5,750 bases of DNA from Candidatus Woesearchaeota archaeon (lineage in GTDB: Archaea > Nanobdellota > Nanobdellia > Woesearchaeales > JAHWHD01). Below, piece after piece: positions 5,125 through 5,750 of this stretch (position 1 is its first letter; each line of letters starts with the position of its first letter). The stretch covers positions 1-5,750 of the forward strand of contig JAHWHD010000008.1 of NCBI GenBank assembly GCA_019323525.1, read 5' to 3'. Both the position numbers and the translations under genes were made by a program. The notes below the pieces were generated by a model that saw only the letters and a list, made by a program, of their open reading frames with translations, was not told the origin of the DNA and made no database searches.

Positions 5125-5161
5125 TTTATAAATACAAGAATAAACAATAAGGTTTTTAATA
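5125..5161 (+). promoter_or_regulatory. Promoter region of tgt: two candidate TATA elements
   Basis: Two plus-strand candidates are visible. TTTATAAATA at 5125-5134 is nearer the consensus and predicts a start near 5155 with a leader of about 29 nt. That leader has no usable Shine-Dalgarno motif, since AAGGT touches the ATG directly. The second, TTTTTAATA at 5153-5161, follows ATAAGG and is centred about 27 bp from the ATG at 5184, giving a leaderless mRNA. It resembles the dhs promoter in sequence and spacing, so I slightly prefer it. Confidence 0.45.
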
Positions 5162-5183
5162 ATCTTGTAAATTCTAGCAAGGT

Positions 5184-5750
5184 ATGTTTAGGATCAAGGC
5201 TGAATCTGCGAATGCTAGGCTAGGAGAGCTTAAGACAAAGTCTGGTAAGTTTGAGACTCCTTTTTTTATGCCTGCTGCAACAATGGGCACTGGCAAGTGT
5301 ATAAGCACAGATGATTACAATTCTATAGGTATAAAGAACATAATCTCTAATGCCCTGGTATTGTCGATGATGCCTGGAGCTGATGTCGTCAAACATGCAG
5401 CCGATATACATGAATTTATTGATTTTCATGGCTGCGTGTTTACAGACTGCGGCGGCTTCCAGATGTCAAGGGCGATGTTCAAACAAAAGACAAAGAAAGG
5501 GCTGCACTTTGTGAATCCTTTTACTGCTAAAAATCTAGTCATAACTCCTGAACGTATAATGAAGATACATGAAGCTATTGGTTCAGATGTCGCGATGGCT
5601 TTAGATGACATGGCCCCATATGGTGCTTCTCGTGACGAGTATCTTGTTGCGCTTAAGAATACGCATAAATGGCAGACTGATAGCAAGATGTTTCATAAAG
5701 ATGATAAGCAGCTTCTCTTTGGAATTGTGCAAGGAGGTTTTGAGATGGAT
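5184..5750 (+). CDS. tgt: tRNA-guanine transglycosylase, bacterial-like, 3' end outside window
   Basis: The frame is open for 189 codons and runs off the right edge. TGT enzymes swap a guanine in tRNA for a 7-deazaguanine base. Family landmarks are ARLGELKT (11-18), ETPFFMPAATMGT (24-36), NIISNALVLSMMPG (52-65), VFTDCGGFQM (85-94), ITPERIMKIHEAIGSD (120-135), MALDDMAPYG (138-147) and FGIVQGG (179-185). This layout resembles the bacterial queuosine-type enzyme more than classic archaeal TgtA, which has TDSGSFQ. Pocket positions differ from both: TDSGG is TDCGG, the bacterial FDEC is LDDM, and the NTYHL histidine is lost. Whether it acts on G15 (archaeosine, preQ0) or G34 (queuosine, preQ1) cannot be settled, and a C-terminal PUA domain would be out of view. 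An in-frame TAG at 5175-5177 fixes the ATG at 5184 as the start. Confidence 0.9.
   Translation, partial: MFRIKAESANARLGELKTKSGKFETPFFMPAATMGTGKCISTDDYNSIGIKNIISNALVLSMMPGADVVKHAADIHEFIDFHGCVFTDCGGFQMSRAMFKQKTKKGLHFVNPFTAKNLVITPERIMKIHEAIGSDVAMALDDMAPYGASRDEYLVALKNTHKWQTDSKMFHKDDKQLLFGIVQGGFEMD

Noticed and set aside
5220..5686. Two minus-strand open frames opposite tgt
   Set aside because: The plus strand encodes continuous TGT motifs across this stretch, so these frames are shadows.
1..5750. CRISPR array, insertion sequence, tRNA or rRNA gene
   Set aside because: No spaced direct repeats, transposase-like frames with terminal repeats, or cloverleaf-like sequences were noticed on reading either strand. 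Short intergenic gaps leave little space for them.

Overview
The window looks like a chromosomal segment from an archaeon, and a DPANN-type (Woesearchaeota/Pacearchaeota-like) genome is my best guess. The supporting features are a deoxyhypusine synthase (absent from most bacteria), an archaeal-type asparaginyl-tRNA synthetase, archaeal TATA-type promoters about 26 bp upstream of start codons, very tight gene packing, moderately AT-rich DNA, and lipobox proteins beginning MKK. The lineage within the archaea is an inference.

Layout, left to right. A radical SAM protein enters from the left edge (minus strand, only its N-terminus visible). It is followed by an 85-residue protein of unknown function (minus) and a TatD-family metal-dependent hydrolase (minus). 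TatD is divergent from deoxyhypusine synthase (plus), and a single palindromic TATA box serves both. Deoxyhypusine synthase converges on asparaginyl-tRNA synthetase (minus) with an 11-bp gap. Upstream of that lie a stand-alone ferritin-like diiron protein (minus) and a two-gene operon of related cysteine-rich lipoproteins (minus). A tRNA-guanine transglycosylase (plus) runs off the right edge. No gap exceeds 300 bases, and no tRNA, rRNA, CRISPR array or mobile element was seen.

Functionally, three genes serve translation: hypusination of aIF5A, Asn-tRNA charging, and 7-deazaguanine modification of tRNA. The rest are a nuclease-like hydrolase, a likely iron/oxygen-stress protein and two predicted surface lipoproteins. 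Apart from the lipoprotein pair, the genes seem to be separate transcription units rather than one pathway.

Two initiation modes are visible. Six genes have a TATA element roughly 26-30 bp from the start codon, which implies leaderless or nearly leaderless mRNAs. AsnS and the two lipoprotein genes have clear Shine-Dalgarno motifs instead.

The most interesting points are the paralogous lipoproteins with a fourfold C-X13-C unit, the symmetric bidirectional leaderless promoter, a bacterial-like TGT with changed pocket residues, and a dyad that could hide the asnS ribosome binding site. I saw no clear sign of a wholly new defence or mobile system.
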